A DNA stretch of 64,000 nt. Origin: Planococcus sp. PAMC 21323. Its GTDB lineage: Bacteria > Bacillota > Bacilli > Bacillales_A > Planococcaceae. The stretch is from positions 2,418,001-2,482,000 of the forward strand of contig NZ_CP009129.1 of assembly GCF_000785555.1 (NCBI RefSeq), in the 5' to 3' direction. Position 1 is the stretch's first letter. The number at the start of each line of letters is the position of its first letter. A program made the position numbers and the translations under genes. Below, piece by piece: positions 17,326 to 25,633 of this stretch. The notes under the pieces were generated by a model. The model ran no database searches. It was not told the DNA's origin and was given only the letters and a program-made list of their open reading frames with translations.

Positions 17326-18342
17326 TTATTTGTTAGTGATTGCTCTGTGTACAAATGCTGTGTATTCTGCACGTTTTGCATTTGCGTTTGGCTTGAACGA
17401 TCCGTCGTTGTGGCCATTCGCTAAGTTATGTGCAGCGATTGTGTTGATCGAGTTTTCAGCCCAGTGACCTTTAATATCCGTGAATGATGTTGAAGGTTTT
17501 GATGCTGATAATGCAAATGCTTTTGTTAACACTTTGCTGATTTCAGCGCGTGTAATGTTTTCATTTGGTGCAAAGTATCCTGGAGAGCGTCCGTTAACGA
17601 TTCCGGCTTTCATGACAGCATTAATGTTACCAGCTGCCCAATGTGATGCGGGTACGTCTTTGAAAGCAGAACTTTTTACAGGAGCTAGTTTTAATGCGCG
17701 CGCAATGATTGTCGCTGCTTCTGCTCTTGATACATTATCATTTGGCTTGAAGATGCCATCACCTTTACCTGTGATGATTCCTGCTACGCTTAAATCTTTG
17801 ATTTCTTTAGCTGCCCAATATCCTGAAGATACATCGTGGTATTGTCCAACTGATAGAGAAGGCTTAGAAACTGTAATTGTTTCATTTTTAACTTCATCCA
17901 GACGACGTGCGCCTGTATATTTTGGTGCCCAATACGGGTTTGTGTTTAAGTTCGCAATTGTGATTCCTTTGCTTGTAGCGGAAATAAAATCTCCATTCCC
18001 TAAATAAATTCCAGCGTGTGAAATTCCAGGTTTATACGTATCTGAAAAGAAAACCATGTCGCCTTCTTTTAAATTACTTTTACTGACGCTTGTTCCATTG
18101 TTGTACTGTTGAACAGAAGTACGGGGTATTGAAATGTCAAATTCATTGAAAACATAACGTAAATATCCAGAACAATCAAAGCCAGATGGAGTAGTTCCCC
18201 CAAATTTATACGGCGTTCCTAAGAATTTCTTTGCATATGTAACAATTTCATTTGGTGTAGCAGCACTGGCTTGTGTCGTATTGAAGGGACTAACTGATAT
18301 TAATAAAATAGCAATTATCATGAGTATTAGACGATTCTTCAC
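17326..18342 (-). CDS. SLH-domain NlpC/P60 peptidoglycan endopeptidase
   Basis: 338 aa. Signal peptide (~28), NlpC/P60 domain (~32-150), three C-terminal SLH repeats (~165-338; VSRAE, ITRAE, AKRAE). The catalytic Cys is in FDCSGYLRY and the His in SHAGIYLG. It should cleave gamma-D-Glu-meso-DAP or equivalent stem-peptide bonds, as LytE/CwlO-type enzymes do. GTG start with AGAGGTG upstream. A perfect WalR-type box lies about 104 bp upstream (18446-18462), which fits control by the WalRK cell wall regulator. It has its own terminator. Confidence 0.93.
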   Translation of the reverse strand: MKNRLILMIIAILLISVSPFNTTQASAATPNEIVTYAKKFLGTPYKFGGTTPSGFDCSGYLRYVFNEFDISIPRTSVQQYNNGTSVSKSNLKEGDMVFFSDTYKPGISHAGIYLGNGDFISATSKGITIANLNTNPYWAPKYTGARRLDEVKNETITVSKPSLSVGQYHDVSSGYWAAKEIKDLSVAGIITGKGDGIFKPNDNVSRAEAATIIARALKLAPVKSSAFKDVPASHWAAGNINAVMKAGIVNGRSPGYFAPNENITRAEISKVLTKAFALSASKPSTSFTDIKGHWAENSINTIAAHNLANGHNDGSFKPNANAKRAEYTAFVHRAITNK

Positions 18343-18445
18343 TTGGCACCTCTTTAGTTAAATTTCGGGAAGCTGATCAGGCATCTACCGTTTAATTACT
18401 TATTTAATATATTTTTGATTGTAACAGTGAAAACACGAAATTGAG

Positions 18446-18462
18446 GTTACATTTATGTTACA
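18446..18462 (-). promoter_or_regulatory. WalR (YycF)-type binding box
   Basis: On the minus strand TGTAAC-ATAAA-TGTAAC, an exact match to the WalR consensus TGTWAH-N5-TGTWAH. It sits upstream of a cell wall endopeptidase, the usual WalR target class. It overlaps the palindrome GTTACAAATGTGTAAC (18457-18472). Confidence 0.65.
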
Positions 18463-18588
18463 AATGTGTAACAAAGCATATTTATATGTTTATTTTTAGG
18501 AAATAAAAGGGATACAGTACTTACGTTTTTTCCAAATCATCTATTTCACCCGTTACATCACTTGATGAAAAATTACACGTATTACGAC

Positions 18589-18628
18589 AAAAAAAGCCCT
18601 TATTGCGCAAGCGCAATAAGGGCTTTTG
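18589..18628. terminator. Terminator of the AGCS symporter gene
   Basis: AAAAGCCCTTATTGCGC / GCGCAATAAGGGCTTTT, a near-perfect 17-bp stem with a minimal loop, preceded by an A-run (T-run on the coding strand). Confidence 0.92.
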
Positions 18629-18634
18629 ATCTTA

Positions 18635-20053
18635 TTATTTGTGGCGAGTTTCGCCTTCGCCCCAGCATTCTGTGTTTTTCAAACCGGGGATATTTTTTGC
18701 AAAAAACTCTGGGTTTTTTCCAGCTTTACGTTGGCTTGTGTAATCTTCCAGTACTTTAAAGGCGGTTTTACCAAGTAACGCAATGACAACTAAGTTGAGT
18801 ACCGCCATGAAGCCCATAAATAAGTCAGCCATATTCCAAACCAATTGAACTTGAGCAAGTGCACCGAACATTACCATCGCAAGTACACCGAAACGGTAAG
18901 CAGTTAACCATGCACTATGCGCATTGATAAATTCGATATTCGTTTCACCGTAATAGTAGTTGCCGATGATCGAACTAAAGGCAAAGAACAAAATAGCTAC
19001 TGCTAAAAAGTAAGGAGCCCAGCTACCAAGATGAACATCTAACGAATCTTGCGTCAGCAAAATCCCGATTTGTTCACTCGTTGAGTAAAGGCCTGCCAAG
19101 ATAATAATAAAAGCAGTTGCCGAACAAATAACGATTGTATCGAAGAAAACGCCTAAACTTTGAACAAGTCCTTGTTTGGCAGGATGCGAAACGTTGGCAG
19201 ATGCTGCGGCATTAGGTACAGAACCCATACCGGCTTCGTTTGAGAACAAGCCGCGACGGACACCTTGCATAATAGCAGCACCAATACCGCCGCCGATTGC
19301 TTCTTCTAAGCCGAAAGCACTTTTCACAATAAGTGTGAAGACTGCTGGAATTTCGGTAATATTCATAATGATGATATATAACGCTACGATGATGTAAATC
19401 GTTGCCATAACCGGCACGACGACTTGTGTAACTCTAGCAATCCGTTTGACGCCACCAAAAATAACGATTGCCGTTAATAAAACAAGCCCGATTCCAATCG
19501 ACCAATCTGGAATATTAAAAACGTCTTCAAATGATTGAGCAATCGTGTTTGATTGAACAGAGTTGAAAATAAATCCGAATGCTAATGTTAATAGAATCGC
19601 AAAGACAATACCTAGTTTGCGGTTACCGAGTGCTTTTTCCATGTAATAAGCAGGTCCACCACGGAATTGTTCTCCATCACGGACTTTGTAAACTTGTGCC
19701 AATGTACTTTCGACAAAAGCAGTAGCCATCCCGATGATCGCGACCATCCACATCCAGAAAACCGCTCCCGGTCCGCCAATAGCAATTGCCAGTGCAACTC
19801 CGGTAATATTCCCTGTTCCTACGCGTGACGCAGTAGAAATTGTGAAGGCCTGGAAAGCTGATATCCCGCTATCTCCATCCTTTTTTTCTGTGATTACACG
19901 GAACATTTCTCCAAATAATCGAATCTGAACAAAACGAGTGCGAACGGTAAAGTAAAGGCCAAGGCCCATAAGAAGTGCAATTAGTATGTATGTCCAAAGC
20001 AACGTATTGACGTTATCAACGAACCAGGTGATTCCATTTAAGAAAGCATCCAT
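18635..20053 (-). CDS. Alanine/glycine:cation symporter (AGCS family)
   Basis: 472 aa, about 11 membrane helices. Matches the AGCS/SSS-type amino acid carrier family (AlsT, DagA) that takes up alanine or glycine with Na+ or H+. Landmarks are 'TGNITGVALAIAIGGPGAVFWMW', the AFQAFTISTASRVG stretch and GGGIGAAIMQGVRRGLFSNEAG. I start at ATG 20053 (MDAFLNG), about 7 bp after GGGGAGA; the frame extends to 20089 without a good ribosome-binding site. Substrate not resolved from sequence. Monocistronic: terminators on both sides. Confidence 0.92.
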   Translation of the reverse strand: MDAFLNGITWFVDNVNTLLWTYILIALLMGLGLYFTVRTRFVQIRLFGEMFRVITEKKDGDSGISAFQAFTISTASRVGTGNITGVALAIAIGGPGAVFWMWMVAIIGMATAFVESTLAQVYKVRDGEQFRGGPAYYMEKALGNRKLGIVFAILLTLAFGFIFNSVQSNTIAQSFEDVFNIPDWSIGIGLVLLTAIVIFGGVKRIARVTQVVVPVMATIYIIVALYIIIMNITEIPAVFTLIVKSAFGLEEAIGGGIGAAIMQGVRRGLFSNEAGMGSVPNAAASANVSHPAKQGLVQSLGVFFDTIVICSATAFIIILAGLYSTSEQIGILLTQDSLDVHLGSWAPYFLAVAILFFAFSSIIGNYYYGETNIEFINAHSAWLTAYRFGVLAMVMFGALAQVQLVWNMADLFMGFMAVLNLVVIALLGKTAFKVLEDYTSQRKAGKNPEFFAKNIPGLKNTECWGEGETRHK

Positions 20054-20139
20054 TCTACTTCTCCCCTTTTTCAATAAACTTGTATTCAATACCCTTTTTG
20101 TTAACGCAAAAAACGTTCTTTTCCAACATATATAAAAAT

Positions 20140-20165
20140 GAGACCCTCTAGCAAAAGAGGGTCTC
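20140..20165 (-). terminator. Terminator of the M20 amidohydrolase gene
   Basis: GAGACCCTCT-agcaaa-AGAGGGTCTC, with AAAAAT just outside giving a T-run on the minus strand. It lies 70 bp beyond the stop. Confidence 0.8.
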
Positions 20166-20234
20166 GGATGTCGGCTTTATTATTTTATCATGTGTTTTTC
20201 TCATATAAGAATTTTTAGTATTTTAAGTTTTTTC

Positions 20235-21329
20235 TTATTGAGTTGCTTTCACGGTATTTGCTAACACGCGCGCACCTATATCAAGCGCCTCGTGGTTAAA
20301 GCTCATGTTTGGATGGTGAAGTCCCGGTGTTAAATCAGCACCAACACCAATCATCGCTGCATGCAACTCAGGCTTTTTAATCGTGTAAAAATGAAAATCG
20401 TCAGCGCCGGTCGTATGAACGGGTGCCGCGGGTGCCACGTCTCCTAAAGTTTCACGAATCGCTGCATCCGCAATTTGCATCGCTGTTTCTGATACTTCAG
20501 CGGCTGGTGTGTAATCCGTCCATTCGAACGCAATTTCAACTTCGTGTAATTTTGCTATGTTGGCTAACCCATCGTTAATTTTTTGCTGAAGATGTTTCAT
20601 CAATTCGTTCGACTGCGAACGAACATCCATCGCAAAATTTGCGCTTCCTGGAATGATGTTCAAGCTGTCGCCACCTGTTTGAATATGCGTAAGCTTTGCC
20701 GAATACGATTCAAACGGAGAGAAATAAATAGATTTCACGAATTGATGAATGGCTGCAATCACGTCGATGGCATTTTTCCCTTGGTGCGGACGTGCCCCGT
20801 GCGCATCAACTCCCGTAATTTTCCCTCTTAAGAAAATTCCCGACCCGTGATGAAGTGCAGGTGTTACTTGACCAAATGGCAATTCTTCAATTGGTCGGAG
20901 GTGTACGCCGTATAAATGCGACACTTCATCAATTGCTCCGCGCTCAATCATCGAAAGTGATCCGTTGCCTACCTCTTCTGCTGGTTGAAAAATAAAACGT
21001 ACTCGTTTCGTCAGTTTTTCATCTTTTAAATACAGCAATGCGCCAAGCACCATCGACATATTGGCATCGTGTCCGCACGAATGATTGGCTTGCAATTTGC
21101 CATCGACTTCTTGCCAAAGCGCATCAATATCTGCGCGCACCGCCACCACTTCTTTCCCCTCACCAATTTCAGCAATTAAACCTGTCACATCTGGAAACGT
21201 GTGATGTTTCACACCTAGTTCCGTCATGATCGCTGCTAGTTTTTTGGTCGTTTCGACTTCTTGCCAACTCACTTCTGGATGTGTATGAAAATGGTTAAAA
21301 TACTCAAGTATTTGCTGCTCGATGTTCAT
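20235..21329 (-). CDS. M20 family amidohydrolase
   Basis: 364 aa, the usual size of the HipO/YxeP-type N-acyl-amino-acid amidohydrolases. Metal ligands are recognisable: HPEVSWQE near the N-terminus, Cys-His in NHSCGHDA, Glu-Glu in PAEEVGNG, His in YGVHLRP and C-terminal His in LHHPNMSFNHEA. It should hydrolyse an N-acyl or amide bond in a small metabolite in the cytoplasm. Strong AAAGGAGA site before ATG 21329. Monocistronic. Substrate unknown. Confidence 0.88.
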   Translation of the reverse strand: MNIEQQILEYFNHFHTHPEVSWQEVETTKKLAAIMTELGVKHHTFPDVTGLIAEIGEGKEVVAVRADIDALWQEVDGKLQANHSCGHDANMSMVLGALLYLKDEKLTKRVRFIFQPAEEVGNGSLSMIERGAIDEVSHLYGVHLRPIEELPFGQVTPALHHGSGIFLRGKITGVDAHGARPHQGKNAIDVIAAIHQFVKSIYFSPFESYSAKLTHIQTGGDSLNIIPGSANFAMDVRSQSNELMKHLQQKINDGLANIAKLHEVEIAFEWTDYTPAAEVSETAMQIADAAIRETLGDVAPAAPVHTTGADDFHFYTIKKPELHAAMIGVGADLTPGLHHPNMSFNHEALDIGARVLANTVKATQ

Positions 21330-21427
21330 ATGATGGTCTCCTTTGGGTTGATGGATATACTTTAATAGTTTGATTGTACAGGAGCGGGGTGGATTTAAAT
21401 AGATTGTGGGTTTGATTGGGCTTATGG

Positions 21428-21580
21428 CTTACCCGGGTGTTCGTTCGTGTTACCCGGGTGTTCTCTCTTTTTATCGAGATAGATCTGGCTAACCCGGGTG
21501 TTTGTTCGTGTTACCCGGGTGTTCGCCCGCTTTACCCGGGTGTTTGCACTTTTTATCGAAATGGTGCTGGCGTTTACCCT
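21428..21580. repeat. 21-bp phased repeat array 2
   Basis: Units begin at 21430, 21451, 21472, 21491, 21512, 21533, 21554 and 21575: steps 21, 21, 19, 21, 21, 21, 21. Main unit TACCCGGGTGTTCGTTCGTGT; every third unit is a TATCGA variant. It abuts the 3' end of the NERD gene. Confidence 0.9.
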
Positions 21581-21582
21581 TT

Positions 21583-22539
21583 TCACTTATGAAGTGGGTG
21601 ATAGATATATTTACGATGTTTGCGTCCACCTACTGGCTGACAATTGTTGTTAAGTAGAAATCGTTTAGCCGTTTCTAAATTTTTGAATCCGATAAAATCA
21701 CGACATTCGGCTGTGTTAATGGTGGGTTTTATTAGCATAAACCATTCTTGTAGCGTTACAACATGGGCATTTCTGCTGACGAGTCTGCACGTTTCGCATT
21801 CCCAGGCTATTTGAGTTCTGATCATTTTCCCGAAATGGCAACGTGGACAAAAAACGCCTGTTTCGATTTCAGTTGGGTTGATTTGAAATTTGGGAGCGAG
21901 CGGAAAAGGTTGATAGTCTTCATGTGCTGCGAGGAGTGCGTTACCGAGCTGGTGGAGTTCTTCAATAGAAATGATTGTCTTTGACAAATTTAATTTAGAA
22001 AGGTAAAAGTTGAGTTCACCTACTGCTAAAATGTGGGAATCTGGTGGTGTGTTTTCAACAATTTGCGAAGGGTGCGATATAACGATAATGCTAAAGATAG
22101 GCAACTGGCATCTCAGTGTTCTCAAAAATTTCCCCATACGCATCACCGTTTCGTTCATTTGTGTGATGGGACTTTTATAGCTCCTAATTTCTCCATCTGG
22201 CAAAACAGAATGGAGCGCGCTTGGATTTTGTTTGAATTGAAGCTTCCCTGTAATGTTTTTGACTTCAAGCAAAATCACACAGCTTTGTGTAATCAAAACG
22301 GTATCGACCTGTAACTTGTACGGTGCGGGCAATGAAAAATCTTGGATAAGTTGGTATGCATAAGGTGGGTCGAAAAAGTCGAGCGCTTCGTCTAACCGCT
22401 CTTCACCACCAAAACCCGCTCTCGCATTGTTAAGACTATTTTTCACTGCAGCACGTTTGGGATGAGTAGGTGAAATTCTCTTTAATAACGCTTCATAACC
22501 TGCAATTTTAGCTGGTTTTTCCCGGTGTTTAATAATCAT
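21583..22539 (-). CDS. NERD (nuclease-related) domain protein
   Basis: 318 aa. The NERD domain (~40-160) shows the nuclease-like signature: GGEERLDEAL, then 'LQVDTVLI' and 'ILLEVKNITGKL', where Asp, Glu and Lys are the putative catalytic residues. The C-terminal half has a CPRCHFGK / CETCRL four-Cys zinc ribbon (~225-255) and a final region containing EWFMLIKP. NERD proteins are thought to process DNA, but the cellular role is unknown. Strong GGAGGGAG site before ATG. Stands alone; repeat array 2 follows its stop. Confidence 0.88.
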   Translation of the reverse strand: MIIKHREKPAKIAGYEALLKRISPTHPKRAAVKNSLNNARAGFGGEERLDEALDFFDPPYAYQLIQDFSLPAPYKLQVDTVLITQSCVILLEVKNITGKLQFKQNPSALHSVLPDGEIRSYKSPITQMNETVMRMGKFLRTLRCQLPIFSIIVISHPSQIVENTPPDSHILAVGELNFYLSKLNLSKTIISIEELHQLGNALLAAHEDYQPFPLAPKFQINPTEIETGVFCPRCHFGKMIRTQIAWECETCRLVSRNAHVVTLQEWFMLIKPTINTAECRDFIGFKNLETAKRFLLNNNCQPVGGRKHRKYIYHPLHK

Positions 22540-22769
22540 AGACTCCCTCCTTTTTTATTAGTTTAGCAGGTCTTCAAGGTTTTTGCCATTTATATCCAAA
22601 TTTCATTTTTGATGTGAATATACGGAGCAAATATTGTATTTGGAGTGAGTGAGTCGGCATTTCTATTTGAAATTTCTATAAAAATGACTCTCATCCACCC
22701 CCCAAAAACCAATATGCCCAAGAACGGCTTTTCGCCAGCGAAAAGCCCCAAAACATGAGCGATCTTCTT

Positions 22770-22872
22770 TATACATGACCTTCCTCCGCTTACCCGAACT
22801 TTTGAGCTCTTTACATGAATTTTCCGCACTCTTACATGAATTTTTTATTTCTTTACATGCATCCACTCCCCA
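22770..22872. repeat. 21-bp phased repeat array 3 (hybrid units)
   Basis: Units start at 22772, 22791, 22812, 22833 and 22854 (19, 21, 21, 21). The second unit, TACCCGAACTTTTGAGCTCTT, joins the TACCCG start of arrays 2 and 4 to the AACTTTT body of array 1, so the sequence classes are related. 22540-22770 shows no gene. Confidence 0.85.
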
Positions 22873-22905
22873 TCCGAACTCAATCTCTTTAAAGCAATCC
22901 CAACA

Positions 22906-22932
22906 AAAAAAGCCGCCTTAATGGCGACTTTT
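22906..22932 (-). terminator. Terminator overlapping the rocB stop
   Basis: AAAAGCCGCC-ttaat-GGCGACTTTT; the stop codon lies in the loop region, so the hairpin starts within the last codons. Confidence 0.7.
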
Positions 22933-24531
22933 CACGGGTATTGAAAGAATCATTTCTTCTAGTAGTACCGGCATTTCTTCGAATGTGTTTTTGATGTGCA
23001 AGCGTTCTGTGCGTTTATGCGCATCTTTTCCGTAAGGGCCGACGTTTAGGACGGGTGCCTTGAGCTCTTTCATGGCTTGGAATGGAATGCTGTAGGAATC
23101 GCCGTAAACGGGTGTGTTGTTTTCGTAAGCGATCCATCCGTCACTTTGGTCGTTATAGCTGACGTAGCTCAAGTCTGAGATGCCGTTAAAGTAATGACCT
23201 TGTTTAACATCGAGGTCGAATTTTTGTTTGGCATTTGTTGTGACTTGTTCGACGCAACGTTTAACGAGTTCGTTTTCGGATGAATTGACGGATGGGTAAT
23301 AAGGTGGTGCAAACATTAATACCATTGCCGGCGTCAATTCTTGGCAGTTGATCAGCAAGATGTCTGTGACGTGCATTGATTTTTCGCGAATGTCTAAATC
23401 AGGCATTATTAATGTGTCGTGTAATAAGTCTGTGATGTAGTCGTGACCGAATTTATTGCGTGCGTATTCCATTAGTTTTTCGTAGCGCATAACGTTGATT
23501 CCGCCGACTGGTTCGATGTTTTCACGTTCGCACATGGCGTGGTAGTCACGTTCGCAATGAGCTGCGGCTTCGATTGCGATGTTTTCGAAAATGTCGAAAA
23601 CTTCTTCTGCGTTGCGTTCCATCGTGAAGACGTTGTACATCGCTGAAGTGCGGTATGGCGTTTGTGCTGAGTATTCTAATTTCATATCACGTTGCGTTAG
23701 TGTTACTGGCAGAGGTGTGGTTTCTCCGTAAACGACTTCTTTAAAGCTGGTGTTCCACTCCATGCGATGAGTTAAGTATGTTGAGATATAGCTTGATGTG
23801 ATGCCTGATAAAGGTTCCCCAACATGGGTTTCTTTGCCATAAAACAAAGCGGATGGCATGATTTTCCCAATAGATCCTGTATATAAATAATGAGATGTAT
23901 CTCCGGGTTTCATTCCAAAGACAGGTTCACCGTTTAAGAATAAAATATATTCTAAACCGTGCTCACGCTCAAGGTCAAGTAATCGGGAAGCACCGTAACG
24001 CATACCTGCTGAGTTTACCTCTTCGTCTGGAACGGTTAGAAGCAACAAATTAATTGGCCATTTTTCGATAGAGGCTTTTTCAATTAATGACATATGAAGC
24101 GCAAGTCCCGCTTTCATATCCATCGTGCCGCGGCCGAATAAGTATTCGTCTGAATCAAGGTCCTTTAATGTGTCCGCATCTAGTTCGTCACGAATACGTT
24201 TAAAAGCTTCGCCTAATTCTTTCGGGCTGCATGCTAAAGGTTCCAAGTCGCCATATTCCCCTGTGTGAACCGTATCAAAATGACTTAGTAAGACAATGGT
24301 TTCAACAGCTTCAGGATGTTTATAAAGAGCTGTCACGCTTTGGCGTCCCCAATTCACTTCTCCCATGCCAATATATTGTGGGTTTTCTTGAAAATATGGC
24401 AGCTCCATCAATTTGTCTTTTAACTTATAAGCAAACTCTACTTCTCCATCTGTTAAGGTCATGCTTTTCCAGCTGACAAGTTCACATAATAATTCCTGTA
24501 ATTTCTCTGGCGTTCCCCATAATGTGGCCAC
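22918..24531 (-). CDS. RocB-like M20 family peptidase
   Basis: 537 aa, the long form of the M20 family exemplified by RocB of the arginine utilisation regulon. Landmarks: LLSHFDTVHTGEY, LFGRGTMDMKAGLALH, TVPDEEVNSAGMRYG and the C-terminal 'NVGPYGKDAHKRTERL'. Probably a cytoplasmic zinc amidohydrolase; the biochemical activity of RocB itself is not well established. GTG start with GAGGAG upstream. No roc or arginase genes are nearby, so a link to arginine breakdown is only by homology. Confidence 0.88.
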   Translation of the reverse strand: MATLWGTPEKLQELLCELVSWKSMTLTDGEVEFAYKLKDKLMELPYFQENPQYIGMGEVNWGRQSVTALYKHPEAVETIVLLSHFDTVHTGEYGDLEPLACSPKELGEAFKRIRDELDADTLKDLDSDEYLFGRGTMDMKAGLALHMSLIEKASIEKWPINLLLLTVPDEEVNSAGMRYGASRLLDLEREHGLEYILFLNGEPVFGMKPGDTSHYLYTGSIGKIMPSALFYGKETHVGEPLSGITSSYISTYLTHRMEWNTSFKEVVYGETTPLPVTLTQRDMKLEYSAQTPYRTSAMYNVFTMERNAEEVFDIFENIAIEAAAHCERDYHAMCERENIEPVGGINVMRYEKLMEYARNKFGHDYITDLLHDTLIMPDLDIREKSMHVTDILLINCQELTPAMVLMFAPPYYPSVNSSENELVKRCVEQVTTNAKQKFDLDVKQGHYFNGISDLSYVSYNDQSDGWIAYENNTPVYGDSYSIPFQAMKELKAPVLNVGPYGKDAHKRTERLHIKNTFEEMPVLLEEMILSIPVKSRH

Positions 24532-24670
24532 GGCTTTTCACTCCTCTAGTTGCTTAAAGCTATTTATCTATCTTGTTCTTATTATAGTTATTTGTTGCCC
24601 AAATAAAAAGAGGATGAGAAAAAAATCCTATATTCGAAACAAAATAACTTTCTATCGACATTATTCCATA

Positions 24671-24703
24671 AAAAAAACGACTCAAGGTGAGAGCCGTTTT
24701 TTA
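24671..24703 (-). terminator. Terminator overlapping the EamA gene end
   Basis: AAAAAACGACTC-aaggt-GAGAGCCGTTTTTT; includes the stop codon. Confidence 0.7.
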
Positions 24704-25596
24704 CGTTTCTTCAATATGTCCTCTGCTGCGCCGGAACCAAATAGTACACCAATTACAATGAGCACTAATCCAAATATGTGACCAGAGGTAATTTTTTCAT
24801 TTAATAATACACTTGCTCCTACTAATGAAAATAAGGTGTTCAAGTTCATAAAAATCGCCGCTTTTGTTGGTCCTGCCTGTCCAATTGAGTAATTGTACAG
24901 CATATGGCCAACTGCTGTCCCGAGCATTGCCGAGAATACAAAAGCGATCCAAAATGACGTTGGCGCTGCCGCGAATGCTGCAATTTCGCCTGGTTCTTGT
25001 ACGAGGGAAATGATAAACAATACGAGTGAACCAATTACAAACATATAGCCTGTCAAAATGCGCGGGTCGAGTGTACGCGCTGCATTAGCGATGACAATAT
25101 AGCTCAACACTTGCGCTAATATAGAAATGAAAACAAAGATATCCCCTACGTTTAACCCTGAGGTAGCCCCACTGCCAACCATTACAGTAGCCGCGACTCC
25201 AGCAAAGCCAACGACCACTCCGAGCCATTGCAGTTTAGAAGGGTAATTGCGCATAATGAGCGAAACGAGCACCGCCGTTAACATCGGTCCCGTCCCTAAA
25301 ATCAATCCTGCATTTGAGCCGGTCGTGATCGACAAACCACTGGATAAGAAATAATGATGGGCCACAACATTGAGTAGCGAGCCGAGAACAATAAACTTCC
25401 ATTCACTTTTGGCGGGCCAACGTAACATTTTTATACTTGCGAGTATAGCCATTACGGATAATCCCGCTAATAAAATACGAAAAGCTGTTAAGGTAACCGG
25501 ATCTACGTATCCCAACATGTATTTGACGGCTGATAAATTAAAGCCCCAAACAATCATTACAGCCGTTAAGATGCCGTAAATTTTCCATTTATTCAA
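24682..25596 (-). CDS. EamA/DMT family transporter
   Basis: 304 aa, ten predicted membrane helices in two EamA repeats (~8-140 and ~155-290). Typical start ('VMIVWGFNLSAVKYML') and a basic cytoplasmic tail KKRKKR. Drug/metabolite transporter superfamily member, probably a small-molecule exporter; substrate unknown. TTG start, 8 bp after GAAGGTC. Separated by 37 bp from panF upstream, so cotranscription is possible. Confidence 0.9.
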   Translation of the reverse strand: MNKWKIYGILTAVMIVWGFNLSAVKYMLGYVDPVTLTAFRILLAGLSVMAILASIKMLRWPAKSEWKFIVLGSLLNVVAHHYFLSSGLSITTGSNAGLILGTGPMLTAVLVSLIMRNYPSKLQWLGVVVGFAGVAATVMVGSGATSGLNVGDIFVFISILAQVLSYIVIANAARTLDPRILTGYMFVIGSLVLFIISLVQEPGEIAAFAAAPTSFWIAFVFSAMLGTAVGHMLYNYSIGQAGPTKAAIFMNLNTLFSLVGASVLLNEKITSGHIFGLVLIVIGVLFGSGAAEDILKKRKKRLSP

Positions 25597-25633
25597 TCGC
25601 CAGACCTTCTTTCGACTTTCCGTAGAGAAGTCC

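Noticed and set aside
21428-21580. Replication iterons
   Set aside because: The step length fits, but there is no Rep gene or AT-rich melting region, and four dispersed arrays follow gene 3' ends.
22590-22866. Two overlapping minus-strand frames of 67-79 codons
   Set aside because: They lie in repeat array 3 and AT-rich DNA, overlap each other, and lack start signals.
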